A stretch of DNA of 64,000 bases from Paracentrotus lividus (lineage: Eukaryota; Echinodermata; Echinoidea; Camarodonta; Echinidae), in assembly GCA_940671915.1 (NCBI GenBank), contig CALNVZ010003430.1, forward strand, positions 22,498,981 to 22,562,980, read 5' to 3'. Each line of letters starts with the position of its first letter. Position 1 is the stretch's first letter. The notes below the pieces were generated by a model that was given only the letters and a program-made list of their open reading frames with translations, was not told the origin of the DNA and searched no databases. The translations under genes were made by a program, and so were the position numbers. Shown one piece after another: positions 25,101 through 34,960 of the stretch.

Positions 25101-28100
25101 TAGTTCAGCTTCTGTAAGGTCCGACAAAGAACAAGAATCCAGTAGTAGTAGCGCTGGTAGATTAACTCAATCGTTGTTGGAACAACCCGCTGTATCGTCG
25201 TCGTCGGTTGTTAGAAGTGACGTTAACGATAATGAAGTAGATAGGGACCAACCTTCGGAAGACTTTCCGGTGTCGTTTCCTACGAGCACGCCCCCGTCAA
25301 CTCCTCAAGAAATCTCTCTTCTTGATCAGTACCAGAGAATACGCAACTCAATGAAGAACCACGAGATGGAGATCACTCGCCAACAGATGGCGCTTGTCAA
25401 CGGTGACACCACGCCCAGCGATGGTGGCGGAGACCCTTCGCTCCACTCGCGAGAGCTCTACTCTGCATTCCCGGCCAAAACGCCTCCCTCGACGCCGCTC
25501 GAAACTTCGACGCTCGCGCAGTACGAGAAGTTACGGAACTCGGTGGACGCGACTGAAGTCAGCGATCAGTTGCGACAGGACATTACAATCTCCACACCCG
25601 AAGGAACAACCACAAGGAGTATATATGACACGTTTGGAGGAGGAGAGAGACTTTCAAATGGAGATGGTGATGTTGAGGTGAACGCTGATGAGGAATCTTC
25701 ATCATCTACGAAGAGAGCTAGTGTGGAGTCAATGGATAGGATGAGTCCTGCGTTAAGTAGAGGGAGCTTCCATCTCTTGGGTGAGGAGTCTGATGAGGCT
25801 ATGTTTCCTGTTGCACAAGGTATGTCCTACAAGATCATTGCTTTTCTTTGGAAGGCACACTGAAATTGATATGGTACAGGGGGCATTATATATATAGCTG
25901 GTAAACAGTCCAAGGGCTGTCAGAAAAGCCTTATTTCTCATTATTTGGTGATATTGGTTTATGGAGACTTTCTCATATATAGAGGAGCAATTCTTTACAA
26001 AATGAAAATTCTGTACATGTTTTTTAATTTACCAAAACCAGCTTTCCACACACATATGTGACCCATCATACCAAAATCAGACACAAGTCGCCAGAAAAAA
26101 GTCAAAGATTGCCACAAAATAATCCATTTTTAAAGGCTTTCCCCTAATCATTTTTACTCAATTTTTTTACAGAGCATACAAGAAACATTGAAAATTCAGA
26201 AAATCAAAAATATATTTCCCCCCAAATAGGGCAATTTTTTATTATTTTGCCGATTTCCTCAACACTGCTGAATTTCCTTGGCGACTTGTGTCTGATTTCG
26301 ATGTGATGCATCACATACGCTAAGCATGTACAGTATTGCTGTGATTCCTTTCCAGATGAAATGCAGTCGAATGATTCCAGTGTGTTAGCATTTGGTGCAG
26401 AAACAGAGAATGCAGCATTAGGTTTGGCTTTAGCACAGAAAGGACTAACAGAAAGGTAACTAAAGTCAGCAGATTTATTCAAATAAATACAAAAAATACA
26501 AATTTGATAAAAATGTCTTTGAAGTTTTGTTGAAGATTCAGGTACTTTAAAAGATTTTAATTAATTATCTTTTATTTGTGTGTCTAAATGCAGTAGCATT
26601 GTTTGAATTCTGTTACATATTTTGTAAAGCTCAGTAGAGGATGTTCATAAACATGTACATGTATGCTATATAAGTTGTCTAATTATTATCAGTATTGTGA
26701 TTGAGTTATTTATATCGAATTAATTTTTAAAAAAAGTTTTGTTCCTTTCTATAAAGCAAAATCATCAACCTAAAATTTTGAGCACCATTTGGTCATTTTC
26801 AAAATCTGATAAACAAATTATGCTTTTTTATCTGAAGTTTAAAAAATTGAATTTCATCCCTTATGTATTACTAGTGCTGCATTATTCTGTTCATCTTCTG
26901 TCATGGTTATTGAACCCTTACCATTACAGAATTGTTCAAAGGTCTAAATTATGTATCATCTTGTCCAGGCAGGTGTACAAGACATTATGTGCTGCCACAG
27001 AAGAATAGGTTATAACGGACACTTACTAAGTTTGTTCATATTTATTTGGCAAATGCATATTAAGATTTGACTGTTGTTCAGAAAACATGTAGCTGATCTT
27101 ATGCTATATTTTAATTTTCATTTTTTTTATTTAATTTCCTTTTTTTTTTCTTCATAAAGCTCATTGGGTGAACTTGGAAGAACAGAGGAAAGGGACAAGC
27201 TTGCTCCTAACATGTCTCAAGGTATTTAAGAAAAACTCTTATTTCTATAAAAACAGGACCCTGTTACATAATAATAACAGTAGTTACATTTATATAGCGC
27301 TTAATGTATATCCACCTTGGTGTTTTTAACCGTTACAACCAATAGTAAATTGATAGAGTAACTTGTCGGAATGGTTGTTTCAAATTTTCAATAGGTACCT
27401 AACTCTTGCTGTCAAAGGGCAATGTTTTTTGGTTAGGTATTTTCCAGTTAATTATAAACAACCACAATTTACACCTTGGTGGGATGGCAAATGTAGATTG
27501 ATGTTTAATGTCATGCTGGTAAACTGGTCTTGCCTTGATCGTACTTCCCTCTGCTCCATGTTTGCATCAGATTTCCAGAAAATCCTGCAGATTCTTGTAA
27601 GCACAAAGAGAAAGGTGGCAGTTCTCTTTCTACGGCCATGTCCAAATGCAATAAATTGTAGAGTTTTATTCTCTCTTATTTCTCTCTTTGTATCTCATGT
27701 TTTATTACTAAATTTGTAACATGTTAAATAAAACATATTGTTAAAAAAAAAATCACTGCTCACATATTTATAAAGGAATTTGCATATTTATTTTCTTTTA
27801 TTGTTGATGTTGTTGTATTTTGCTTACTATTTTGTAAACAATTAAATGTTTTTAAACACATGATTGATTCCACACAGATGATCTGAGACAAGCCCTGATT
27901 GCTACAATGAATCGCAATGATGAACTACAAGAGAAAAATAGGTCAGTACTTAATGTCTTTATGTACTTATTCATGGTTCATACGGGTCATGGAAACCTGG
28001 AAACCGAAAGTTATGTTATTTTGCTATCTTGTGTTTCAGGCCTTGAAAGTCATGGAAAATCTATTTTTCCATTGAAAAGTCATGGAAAGTCATGGAATAT

Positions 28101-31100
28101 CAAAATTTTTCAATATTCAATTTATGTAGCCGAGAGCATTAAGAATCTCAGAGCGTCGTGTGTCCTAGGCAAGTTCTGGTTCCCAGACATCTCGGTGCAA
28201 AATTCTTTGAAAAGTTGTTGAAAGGTCATGGAAAAGTCATGGAATTTAACTTCCAAAAAAGTGTATGAACCCTGTTATTCAAGAACTACATGTAGTACTA
28301 TAGACTGGGATTTATTTGCATTCTATCAAAATTAGATTCCATACAGTTCAATTGGTTTAGGATTTAGACGTGAAAATGAACTTTGGAAACTAACTATTAA
28401 ATTTTATTACATGTTTATATAAGGGTAAGTCAAAGCTATTTTGCTGTGCTAATAGAATGGACATCGGAGATACAGACTTTTTGGTTCAATGTGTTACCGA
28501 CAAAAAATATCAAAAACTAATAATTACAGGAGTTATCTCATTAATTTTATTATTTTGTGTAAAGGTGCTTCACCTCAAGTACTTGTATATATCTTAAAAG
28601 TAAGGTTTCATCATTAGATTTTTAGATTTTTTGGGGCTGTAATGTCCGATATGTGTTAATGCAAAAATAAATATCTTGGACGAGCGCATAATGATAATTG
28701 CCATTTATTATGCATGAATAAATACCCTCATAACAAAAATGAGGCCATTGGGTCTGAATGAAGTAGTGGAAAAAAAAAATCATAAATATGAACATTATTC
28801 ATCATGAAGGTTCACCCCTTATGTCAATTTTGAAGGTTGTCGATCTTTTGCACTCATAAATTATGTTTTTGCTATTTTGTGATTCAGGTCACTGCGTGGA
28901 CTGTTAGACAGTGAGATGGAACACTCGGCATCATTGAGGGGTCAACTAGAAGAACTGAGGGTCAAAGGTCAGGACACACATGAGAAATTAGACTCACAAG
29001 TGCAAGCTCTTACGAGGTAATTAACATCTCAGGACATTCAGATCGCATATTTTACAAAATGGATAGATATGGATAGATAAAGGACAATGCAAGAAGGGAC
29101 AGAGAGATTAAATTACTGAAGAATCATCTCAAGAACAGTTCTGGGTCAAAATTCATAATACCTTCATAGGCCTAGTCATCACCTACCTTGTACTTTCTCT
29201 GTGTAATTAGTTGACAAAAAGCTTTAATGAGGTTTTATGAATATGGGCCCAGAACATTATATTACATACGTGATATGGTGATGAGGTTTACGGTTCACCA
29301 TGTGGTTAGTCCTAAAAAAGGACTGTTTGAGAAAGTGGAAGAGGAAATGAAGAGTTACAGAAAGTAGAAAATTGATAGGCGAGATAGAGAGTAGAGAGTA
29401 GAATTAGAGGTAATCTTTCGTGATTTAGTCCTGAAAAGGACTGTAAACCAGTTGAGAAGACGAGATGCGAGGAAGGCTTGAGTAGTAGTAGAGAGTATGT
29501 ATATTTTATTCCTTGTATACATTTTGATTCATTTGAACAGAGAGAATGAATTATTGAAGAATCAACTCAAGAAGTATGTAGCTGCAGTTCAGATGCTACG
29601 AAGAGAAGGATCAATGGGCGCAATAGAAGGTATTACAACAAACCCTACTCTTACATCAGAAGAACTTTTCTAAGTGAAACTTAAAACTAACTTGATAAAT
29701 TAGGTCCCACTTTAACTGTGAAGGAGGGGGATTTTGTTTTCCTTATGTAGTTCGAGGGCGTGTTAAGAGTAGTTTTCAGAATTCCAATAGCACTTGCAAG
29801 GATATAACTTGTCTAATTAAGAAGAAAATTCCATACAATTTTAGAACAATGTTAGTATTGCAAAGAGTTAAATGAATTTAGTGCCATAAATGCTTATCTA
29901 GAAAAAAAAAATTTAGGTGGATTCCTAATATTGCTACAACAAAAAATGTTCTGTATGTGGAACTCTCACTTTGCAAGTCCTCTCTTTAGCTATCAAGGAA
30001 CAAAGAATTATGCACACAGACCAACTTTAATACATATTTACACTTGAGAAATGGTGATTCAGTATGTGATTGAGTTAAACCTTGAATAGGATTGGGAAAG
30101 ATTTCCTCTCAGTTTCTTAGTCATCCATACTTTTTACTTTCAGGTTTACCTGGCTTCAGACCTGAGGATATTCAGCCAGCAATACCGGAACCTAAACAAG
30201 GTCTTGTAGACTACAGGTATGACACCAGGGGGGTGTTTCACAAAGAGTTAAGTAGACTTAAAAATCGCACTGAACTCGTTATTTTTGTGCGTTATATTAT
30301 GCATCACCTCATTGGTCTGACCATGCTCAGGGGATGCGCGCCATTGTGAAATCTATCAGTTAAATTGCGCGTTATAAAACAAGATGCTCGTAGAAGTTAA
30401 GTGCGACTTTAAGTCTACTTAACTCTTTGTGAAACACCCCCCAGGTTTCTTCTAAAGGCTTTGGCACTATTTTTTTTGGAACAAGTTGCCATAAAATTAC
30501 AAAAAATATTCACAGTCAAGTAAGATATGATATTTTCTTCACTACTTGTAGGATATTTGTTCAAATGTAGTCTTCTTTTATCCTATGAAAAACTCTAACA
30601 AATATTTGACTTTGTCCAATGAGTGTACAGATTTGCACAAACCTGCATATATTAAATATAAAGCTATGTAATGTATTTGCATGTAAATATGGAGAATGAA
30701 ATTGGAATCATATACCACTTTGAAAATTATTTGTAGGGACCAAATAAACTCTGTTTTTTCTCAATGGTTCATTGATTACGAGACATGCTTGAAACAAATA
30801 CATGGCCTTTTTTAAAGCAGCTTTGCTAAAGCTTTTAGGGTCAAACATAATGGATACATTTTTTGGTGTGAAGTGTGATAACTTGAATGTCTGCTTGTTT
30901 GATTCTGTATTCCATCCAGCGAGCAAGCTGAACAGTATGAGCATAAGCTGATACAGGTAGCTGAGATGCACGGTGAGCTCATGGAATTCAATGACTACCT
31001 AACCAGACAGTTAAAGGCTAAGGATACCCTGATTAAGGTCTTAAGAGAAGAGCTGGTAGACCTCAGGGGACCTCTTCCAGAGGATAGATCAGATTCGGAC

Positions 31101-33238
31101 CTCAACTCACCAGATTCAGAGACGTAAGTTTATTTTATATTTCGTTGATTGTAAATGTTAGTACGCTGACATGATCACTGGATCTCTCTGTTTTATTTGA
31201 ATTAAACATGTGTAACAGAAACTGCTTTGTGACATAAGAATTAGACAGTTGAGATTTCTGCGATACCTGACATGTATTATTGACTCTCACTGACTAGCCT
31301 ACTATCTCTCTTGTTCTCACAGAGCCTCGTTAGCTCCAGCCACTCGAGCCCTGATCAACCTGTGGATACCATCAGCCTTCTTGAGAGGAAAGGGTAAAGA
31401 TGCCTTCCATGTATACCAGGTATGTCTCCATCAGTTGGCCAGTGCCTTGTAACATAAAGAGTTATGATCCTTTGTAAATCAATAGTAGCCAATCAGGATC
31501 CTTGTTGCATAGACTTCTTGCATAAAAGTCTCGCTGTGAACCAATCAGAATGGTTGTTTCAAAATTGCAATTGATCGTAACTCTATACGTTACAGGGCAC
31601 AGATGATCTTGGTTTTTATCATTGTTTGGGGAATATTAGTAGCTGGTTTTCTTTACAGTGTAGATTTAAACAAACTGATTGCATATTCTTGGAGTTTGAG
31701 CAGATATTAATTCATTAACTTGTTGAGGACCGAGTCTGAGTATAATACTCAGGTTGAGGTCTATGAAAAATGTGTGTCATAGTCAAATCAGTTCTCCAAC
31801 AGGTTTACGTCATGTTAAACCAGGTTGGCCGCATTAGTGATTAAACTCTGTTTGCCAGCTTTAGAAGAATAGGTTAACATGTCAGAGAGCTATACAACTG
31901 TATTAGCATACAAAGAAGAGATACAGCCTACAGGCCTCAAAAGTATCAAAGAACTAAGGACCATTATGCATTGGTAGACTGACTTGGAGGGGGTACATTC
32001 ATGGTGCCCAACAAGGCATTGGCTAGGAATTCATGCAATGTGTTCCTCGACCTAGTAATAGTATTAGTAAAAGTGTGCCTTGATGTGATCATCTTAAACT
32101 CGAAGATTGTCTGTCAATTTGTAAAAGACTTTGATTATGGTGCCATAAAAGGTTTACATTCTTCATTCTCAGATCTACATTCGTATCCGTGATGATGAAT
32201 GGAATGTCTACCGTCGATACTCTCAGTTCAGAGAACTTCATATCAAGATGAAGAAGTCTAACGCTGTCATCAACACTTTTGAATTCCCTCCAAAGAAGGC
32301 TGTCGGTAATAAGGTAGGAAGCATTAGTTAGGAGCAATTCCTTGGATGCTGTGAGCACCCTTCGGGGTAGCCTAGCTAAGCCGGGTAATAATTAGTTAAC
32401 ACTATTTATTAAAGCGCTTAGAAACACCAAGGTGCGCTATATAAATGTAACTATTATTATAAGAACATATTACTTAAGAATAGGTATTTTACCTGTATAA
32501 ATGTATAAGGAGACTGCTTGGAATATGACATATTTTGGGTTTATTTATTTATTTATTTATTAATTTGATTGAACAGGATATGAAGTTTGTTGAAGAGAGA
32601 CGGAAGAGGTTGCAGCACTATCTCAGGCTGGTGATCAATTTCTGTGTACAGAACTCCTTAGAGCTAACAGAGTCACCCAGCAAAGAAACGCTCATATCAT
32701 TGATACCATTCTTTGGGTAAGTATAAAATAATTAGTAATTATTGGAGGAAAATGTTTAGATGGGACTAGTGTATTAACATGGTTATTTAAGATGCTAGCT
32801 TCACCTTAAAGTTGTTAGGTTCTTCCTGCTCTGGGTGGGGGCTCTCCTCACAATTTGGCCATGGTACATCCAATGATAATATTAATATTGGTACTGTACA
32901 TGTATGTTTATGGAATGACATATCACGTATAAATGGATTATGTTTTTTTTTTCCTATAGTCTCCATTTAGAAGAAGTTTTGTTCACCTGTATAAAAGAAA
33001 TATGTAGATCGCTGTCAGTATGTTCATTGGAATCAAGCNNNNNNNNNNNNNNNNNNNNNNNNNNNNNNNNNNNNNNNNNNNNNNNNNNNNNNNNNNNNNN
33101 NNNNNNAGTCTCATTCGATCAAAGCCCCCCCCCCCCCCCCTCAACTTGAGATATTTTTTTTTTCATTACAGCGACACTACATTGGTGAGGAAGCAGAGTC
33201 GAGGCAGCGGGCTAATAAAACAAGATTACTGCTGGTAA
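9930..33238 (+). CDS. SNX29: Sorting nexin 29 (RUN and PX domain protein)
   Basis: Seventeen coding exons with agreeing phases: 9930-10132, 14979-15037, 16579-16753, 17726-17858, 23526-23640, 24833-25819, 26356-26455, 27160-27221, 27878-27941, 28888-29016, 29541-29629, 30144-30216, 30920-31123, 31323-31419, 32173-32313, 32577-32716 and 33172-33238. The joined frame is about 945 aa; vertebrate SNX29 is near 810. Residues 1-185 form a RUN domain (LLDRLLDAVKQCQVRFGG, GRGRAWLRSTLNEHSLERY). Exon 6 encodes a polybasic start (KEKKKKKGKKKG) and a Ser/Thr/Pro-rich segment, exons 9-13 coiled coil, and exons 14-16 the PX domain (IYIRIRDDEWNVYRRYSQF, FPPKKAVGNK). SNX29 is a little-studied phosphoinositide-binding trafficking protein. 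The start follows an acceptor at 9922, so a non-coding upstream exon is expected. The last exon lies beyond a gap in a tandem array, so its true end is uncertain; the exon 5 donor (GTCTGT) is weak. Confidence 0.93.
10884..11155. mobile_element. 272 bp MITE with perfect 22 bp inverted ends
   Basis: The ends 10884-10905 and 11134-11155 are perfect inverted repeats reading TATACCAGTCAGGAGCTAGC inward. The interior contains two GATTGGCTG blocks and ACGCACCAAAGGTCACTGCG and encodes nothing. It lies in SNX29 intron 1. The terminal TA-containing sequence would fit a TA-targeting transposase, but no target duplication was proven. Confidence 0.8.
14652..14755. repeat. Two-copy direct repeat, about 52 bp unit
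   Basis: TTGTTGCTCCGCGTATCCAT near 14658 and TTGTTGCTCTGCGTATCCAT near 14710 begin two adjacent near-identical units, each ending AGCTGTTGCGC. Located in SNX29 intron 1. Confidence 0.7.
15132..15337. mobile_element. About 205 bp MITE-like element rich in TGTCCCTA
   Basis: It starts CTTGCCAACTGTCCCTA and ends ACAATGTTGGCAGG, giving short inverted ends. The sequence TGTCCCTATTTTT recurs several times inside. It begins about 95 bp after SNX29 exon 2 (14979-15037). Confidence 0.5.
15345..15790. repeat. Cryptic short-period array that inverts midway
   Basis: The left half repeats variants of TTTGGTCTAA. The right half repeats the reverse-complement sense, variants of TTAGACNAAATGG. Spacing is about 20-25 bp and the units are degenerate. 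The strand switch near 15600 makes the block a loose foldback. Located in SNX29 intron 2. Confidence 0.6.
16095..16187. repeat. (GA)n microsatellite with poly-G end
   Basis: About 75 bp of uninterrupted GA dinucleotides followed by an 11 nt G-run. Open frames across it are poly-Arg/Glu or poly-Leu/Ser artefacts. Confidence 0.97.
17102..17725 (+). pseudogene. SNX29: Five incomplete tandem copies of SNX29 exon 4
   Basis: Six acceptor-plus-exon units run in direct order, with exon starts at 17102, 17207, 17336, 17464, 17598 and 17726; the spacings are 105, 129, 128, 134 and 128 bp. Each repeats the acceptor (ACCATGTTATTCAG or a close variant) and the start of the exon. Copies 1-2 diverge after about 20 bp. 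Copies 2 and 3 begin GTAG where the intact exon begins GCAG, giving a stop in the spliced phase. Copy 4 has one extra T at its start that shifts the frame. Copy 5 is open but, like copies 3 and 4, runs straight into the next acceptor tract and lacks the 3' part with its donor. Only copy 6 (17726-17858) has the FAINIDNPELNGTKQ end and a GTAGGA donor. Copies 3-6 are nearly identical, so the array is recent or still being homogenised. Confidence 0.85.
19717..22281. mobile_element. 2.57 kb element with GGGCGATTCCA ends and recurrent TGTCGTACGGGACA
   Basis: The left end GGGCGATTCCATAC (19717) and the right end GTGTGGAATCGCCC (22268-22281) are inverted repeats with one mismatch in 14. The motif GTCGTACGGGACA or a close variant occurs near 19731, 19896, 20094, 20118, 20296 and 21750, and diverged forms appear near 20315, 21713 and 21910. 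No transposase-like frame is visible. The outer copies sit right beside the ends, suggesting subterminal protein-binding repeats. Family not recognised. Confidence 0.6.
22639..22805. mobile_element. MITE with GTGCCCTGTAAC ends, copy 1
   Basis: Inverted ends GTGCCCTGTAACTTAAAGAG and ATGTTACAGGGCAC. The interior contains ACCAATCAGGATCCTTGTTG, TTGCATAAAAGTCTCATTAT and AACCAATCAGATTGGTTGTT. Another full copy lies at 31442-31600, and core fragments recur in the NPRL3 exon 5 array near 52.5-52.86 kb. Confidence 0.75.
24833..25819 (+). other. SNX29: SNX29 large exon 6: disordered linker with an internal peptide repeat
   Basis: A 987 bp exon encodes residues 229-557. It opens with a lysine-rich stretch matching the polybasic segment of vertebrate SNX29, followed by the hydrophobic SVSIVSF. 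The rest is Ser/Thr/Asp/Glu-rich and probably disordered. A repeat of about 22 residues occurs twice: TPPSTPQEISLLDQYQRIRN near 25285-25345 and TPPSTPLETSTLAQYEKLRN near 25480-25540. The second copy and its flanks are clearly more GC-rich than the surrounding coding sequence. Confidence 0.8.
26054..26317. mobile_element. 264 bp MITE with long inverted ends, copy 1
   Basis: The left end ATATGTGACCCATCATACC then AAAATCAGACACAAGTCGCC pairs with the right end GGCGACTTGTGTCTGATTTC then GATGTGATGCATCACATA, giving about 38 bp inverted repeats. It ends only 38 bp upstream of SNX29 exon 7. A second copy at 63573-63840 in a PTCD1 intron confirms the boundaries. Confidence 0.85.
27265..27460. repeat. 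SINE/LINE-type 3' module joined to MITE-like sequence
   Basis: AGTTACATTTATATAGCGCT near 27282 is the reverse complement of the AGCGCTATATAAATGTAACT-type module found at 32385-32465 and 62330-62475. It is followed by TGGTTGTTTCAAATTTTCAA, as in the GTGCCCTGTAAC-ended family. Boundaries approximate; lies in SNX29 intron 8. Confidence 0.5.
27972..28274. mobile_element. About 300 bp MITE with GGTTCATAC ends and GTCATGGAA repeats
   Basis: The left end CATGGTTCATACGGG and the right end GTGTATGAACCCTG are inverted repeats. AAGTCATGGAAA recurs at least five times inside. TTATT flanks both sides and may be part of a target duplication. CAGGGTTC-type ends are typical of hAT-related MITEs, but that placement is an inference. 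Located in SNX29 intron 9. Confidence 0.6.
30228..30442. mobile_element. 215 bp MITE with GGGTGTTTCACAAAGAGTTA ends, copy 1
   Basis: The ends pair over more than 30 bp: GGTGTTTCACAAAGAGTTAA at the left, with AGTAGACTTAAA following, and TTAACTCTTTGTGAAACACC at the right. It starts only 12 bp after the end of SNX29 exon 12, immediately beyond the splice donor. A second copy is at 36401-36613. Confidence 0.9.
31442..31600. mobile_element. MITE with GTGCCCTGTAAC ends, copy 2
   Basis: GTGCCTTGTAACATAAAGAG at the left pairs with TACGTTACAGGGCAC at the right. The interior matches 22639-22805. It lies 22 bp after SNX29 exon 14. Confidence 0.75.
31715..31806. mobile_element. About 90 bp palindromic micro-MITE, copy 1
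   Basis: TTAACTTGTTGAGGAC at one end and TCTCCAACAGGTTTAC at the other, with an internal AGTATAATACT palindrome. This copy is the most diverged; others are at 34785-34860, 41267-41359 and 41582-41678. Confidence 0.6.
32385..32465. repeat. SINE/LINE-type conserved 3' module
   Basis: AAGCGCTTAGAAACACCAAG then GTGCGCTATATAAATGTAAC then an ATT-rich tail. The module is shared in part with 62330-62475 and, inverted, with 27265-27335, so it probably marks the 3' end of one dispersed retroposon family. Confidence 0.6.
33039..33106. other. Assembly gap (68 N)
   Basis: A run of N lies in the last SNX29 intron, 66 bp before the acceptor of the terminal exon. The size is probably nominal, and flanking sequence may be mis-joined. 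Confidence 1.
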
Positions 33239-34200
33239 GGACGGAAGGGCTAATGAGACACCCAGCTATGAGGCGATTGTAAGGGAGCAGAGTCGAGCAG
33301 CGGGCGGTAACAAACCAAGGATTACTAGCTGGTAGGAGGGTAATGAGGACACCAGCTATGAGGAACTGTAGGGTGCAGATAGTAGAGGCAAGACAGGGGG
33401 TAACAAACCAAGATACTTGCTGGTAGGAAGGGTAATGAGACACCCAGCTATGAGGACTGTAGGGAGCAGAGTAGAGCACATGGGTAACAAACCAAGCATT
33501 ACTAGCTGGTAGGACGAGTAATGAGACACCCAGCTATGAGGGACTGATAGGGTGCAGAGTAGAGACAGCGGAGGTAACAAACCAAGATTACTAGCTGGTA
33601 GGAGGGGTAATGAGACACCCCAAGCTATGAGGACTGTAGGACGCGAGTAGAGCAGTGCAGTAACAAAAACAAGATTACTAGCTGGTAGGAGCGGGTAATG
33701 AGACACCAGCTATGAGGACTGTATGGGAGCAGAGAGAGACAGCACGGGGTAACAAACCAAGATTACTTGCTGGTGAGGAGGTAATGAAAACACCAGCTAT
33801 GAGGGGCTGTAGGAGCAGCAGTAGAGGCAGCCGGGGTAACAAACCAAGATACTAGCTGGTAGGACAGGGTAATTAGACACCCAGCTATGCAGGATGTAGG
33901 GAGCAGAGATAGAGCCCAGTGGGGTAACAAACCAAGATTACTTGCTCGGTAGGCAGGCGGTAATTGAGACACCAAGCATATGAAGGACATGGTAGGGAGA
34001 CTGTAGGGTGCAGAGTAGAGGCAGCGGGGGTAACAAACCAAGATTACTTGCTGGTAGGAGGGGTAATGAGACACCCAGCTATGAGGGACTGTAGGGAGCA
34101 GAGTAGAGGCAGCAGGGGTAACAAACCGAGATTACTAGCTGGTAGGAGAAGGATCAGGGGGGTAACAAACCAAGACCAGTAACTGGTATGAGGGGTAATG
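33190..34200 (+). repeat. Tandem array of about 12 units (period near 88 bp) made from the SNX29 terminal exon
   Basis: GGTAACAAACCAAGATTACT or a close variant recurs about 12 times between 33210 and 34175 at spacings of roughly 80-105 bp. One unit reads GCAGAGTAGAGGCAGCGGGG, the AACAAACC block, GCTGGTAGGAGGGGTAATGA, and CACCCAGCTATGAGGGACTG ending TAG. Read in the SNX29 phase, a clean unit gives PRLLAGRRGNETPSYEGL then stop, so the array is built from the last coding exon. Units near the gap carry many one-base indels while those after about 34010 are clean, which fits low-accuracy gap-filling reads. The TAA at 33236 used as the gene end here may be such an error. Confidence 0.85.
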
Positions 34201-34619
34201 ATATATCAAATAAATTTTTGTTATGGTGTTGGCAAGTGTTTGCAATACTTCCTTCACTGTTTATTTGCTTCGATTAAGGAAGGGAAAAGTATTTTTTCAA
34301 ATCATGTGTGCTGGTGTTTGATTTTAAGAGCCGTGCAGTATTCAAATCAAGTGACCAAGTTTGATAGCTTAAGCTATCATGTAATCATGTGATCTTAATC
34401 TACAGTCTTATTCTAAGTGTACATGCATGTGACTATTTCTGTACTTGACTTTTCTAGGATTTGTCTTGCACTAAAACTTTTCAGTGTATGAATAATTTAA
34501 TTTGTCACCTAATACATGTTCTTCTATGTTTGTAGACACTTGACAAAACCCTCTTTCAAAATAGATATGATAAGTACTTGGTACAAACAATACTCTAGTC
34601 TGTCAATCTTGTATTTTCT

Positions 34620-34960
34620 TTGAAGCGTCGTGGTGTAGTGGTTCTGCATCTAGTCATTCAATCAGAGAGTTACAGGGTCAAATCCCACTCCTTATGTTAA
34701 TTGCATTCAGCATGAAATTTATCCACATTGTGCTGCACTCATCCTAGGTGAGGTAAATGGAAACCTGGTAGGAATATTTATTCCTTAACCCATTGGGGAC
34801 TGAGCCCGAATATATTCGGGCTGAGGTCTATGGGAAATGTGCGTTAATCCAACAGGTTAATCAACTGCACTGCTGAAGCCAGTGTAACAATGCTGCATAA
34901 TCTTAGAGCGCTTACAGACTTTTCATAAAGAGCTTTATAAGGAAGATGATTATTATAACT
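34620..34960 (+). mobile_element. tRNA-derived SINE interrupted by a micro-MITE
   Basis: CGTGGTGTAGTGGTTCTGC has the spacing of a tRNA A box, and CAGGGTCAAATCCCACTCC about 40 nt later fits a B box. A body containing CATCCTAGGTGAGGTAAATG follows, and the tail resembles the AGCGCTTACAGACTTTTCAT module. A palindromic micro-MITE (34785-34860) splits the body. SURF1-type tRNA-like SINEs are known from sea urchins; whether this one belongs there is untested. Confidence 0.6.
34785..34860. mobile_element. Palindromic micro-MITE, copy 2
   Basis: TTAACCCATTGGGGACTGAG to TCCAACAGGTTAA, with the perfect internal palindrome GCCCGAATATATTCGGGC. Inserted in the SINE body. Confidence 0.8.

Larger units (their letters stand above)
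31123..33171 (+). other. SNX29: SNX29 PX-domain exons 14-16 with short introns
   Basis: Exon 14 (31323-31419) encodes INLWIPSAFLRGKGKDAFHV, exon 15 (32173-32313) the PX core with the basic RRYSQF motif and the FPPKK loop, and exon 16 (32577-32716) the final helices ending LISLIPFFG. The RRY arginine and the PPKK lysine are the canonical phosphoinositide contacts of PX domains, so lipid binding is plausible. Introns contain a 159 bp MITE, a short palindromic MITE and a SINE-type 3' module. Confidence 0.85.

Noticed and set aside
33190-34200. Regular repeats that might suggest CRISPR or a repetitive protein gene
   Set aside because: There are no unique spacers between repeats; units are contiguous, derive from the SNX29 last exon, and the host is a eukaryote. 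Frames in both strands are artefacts.
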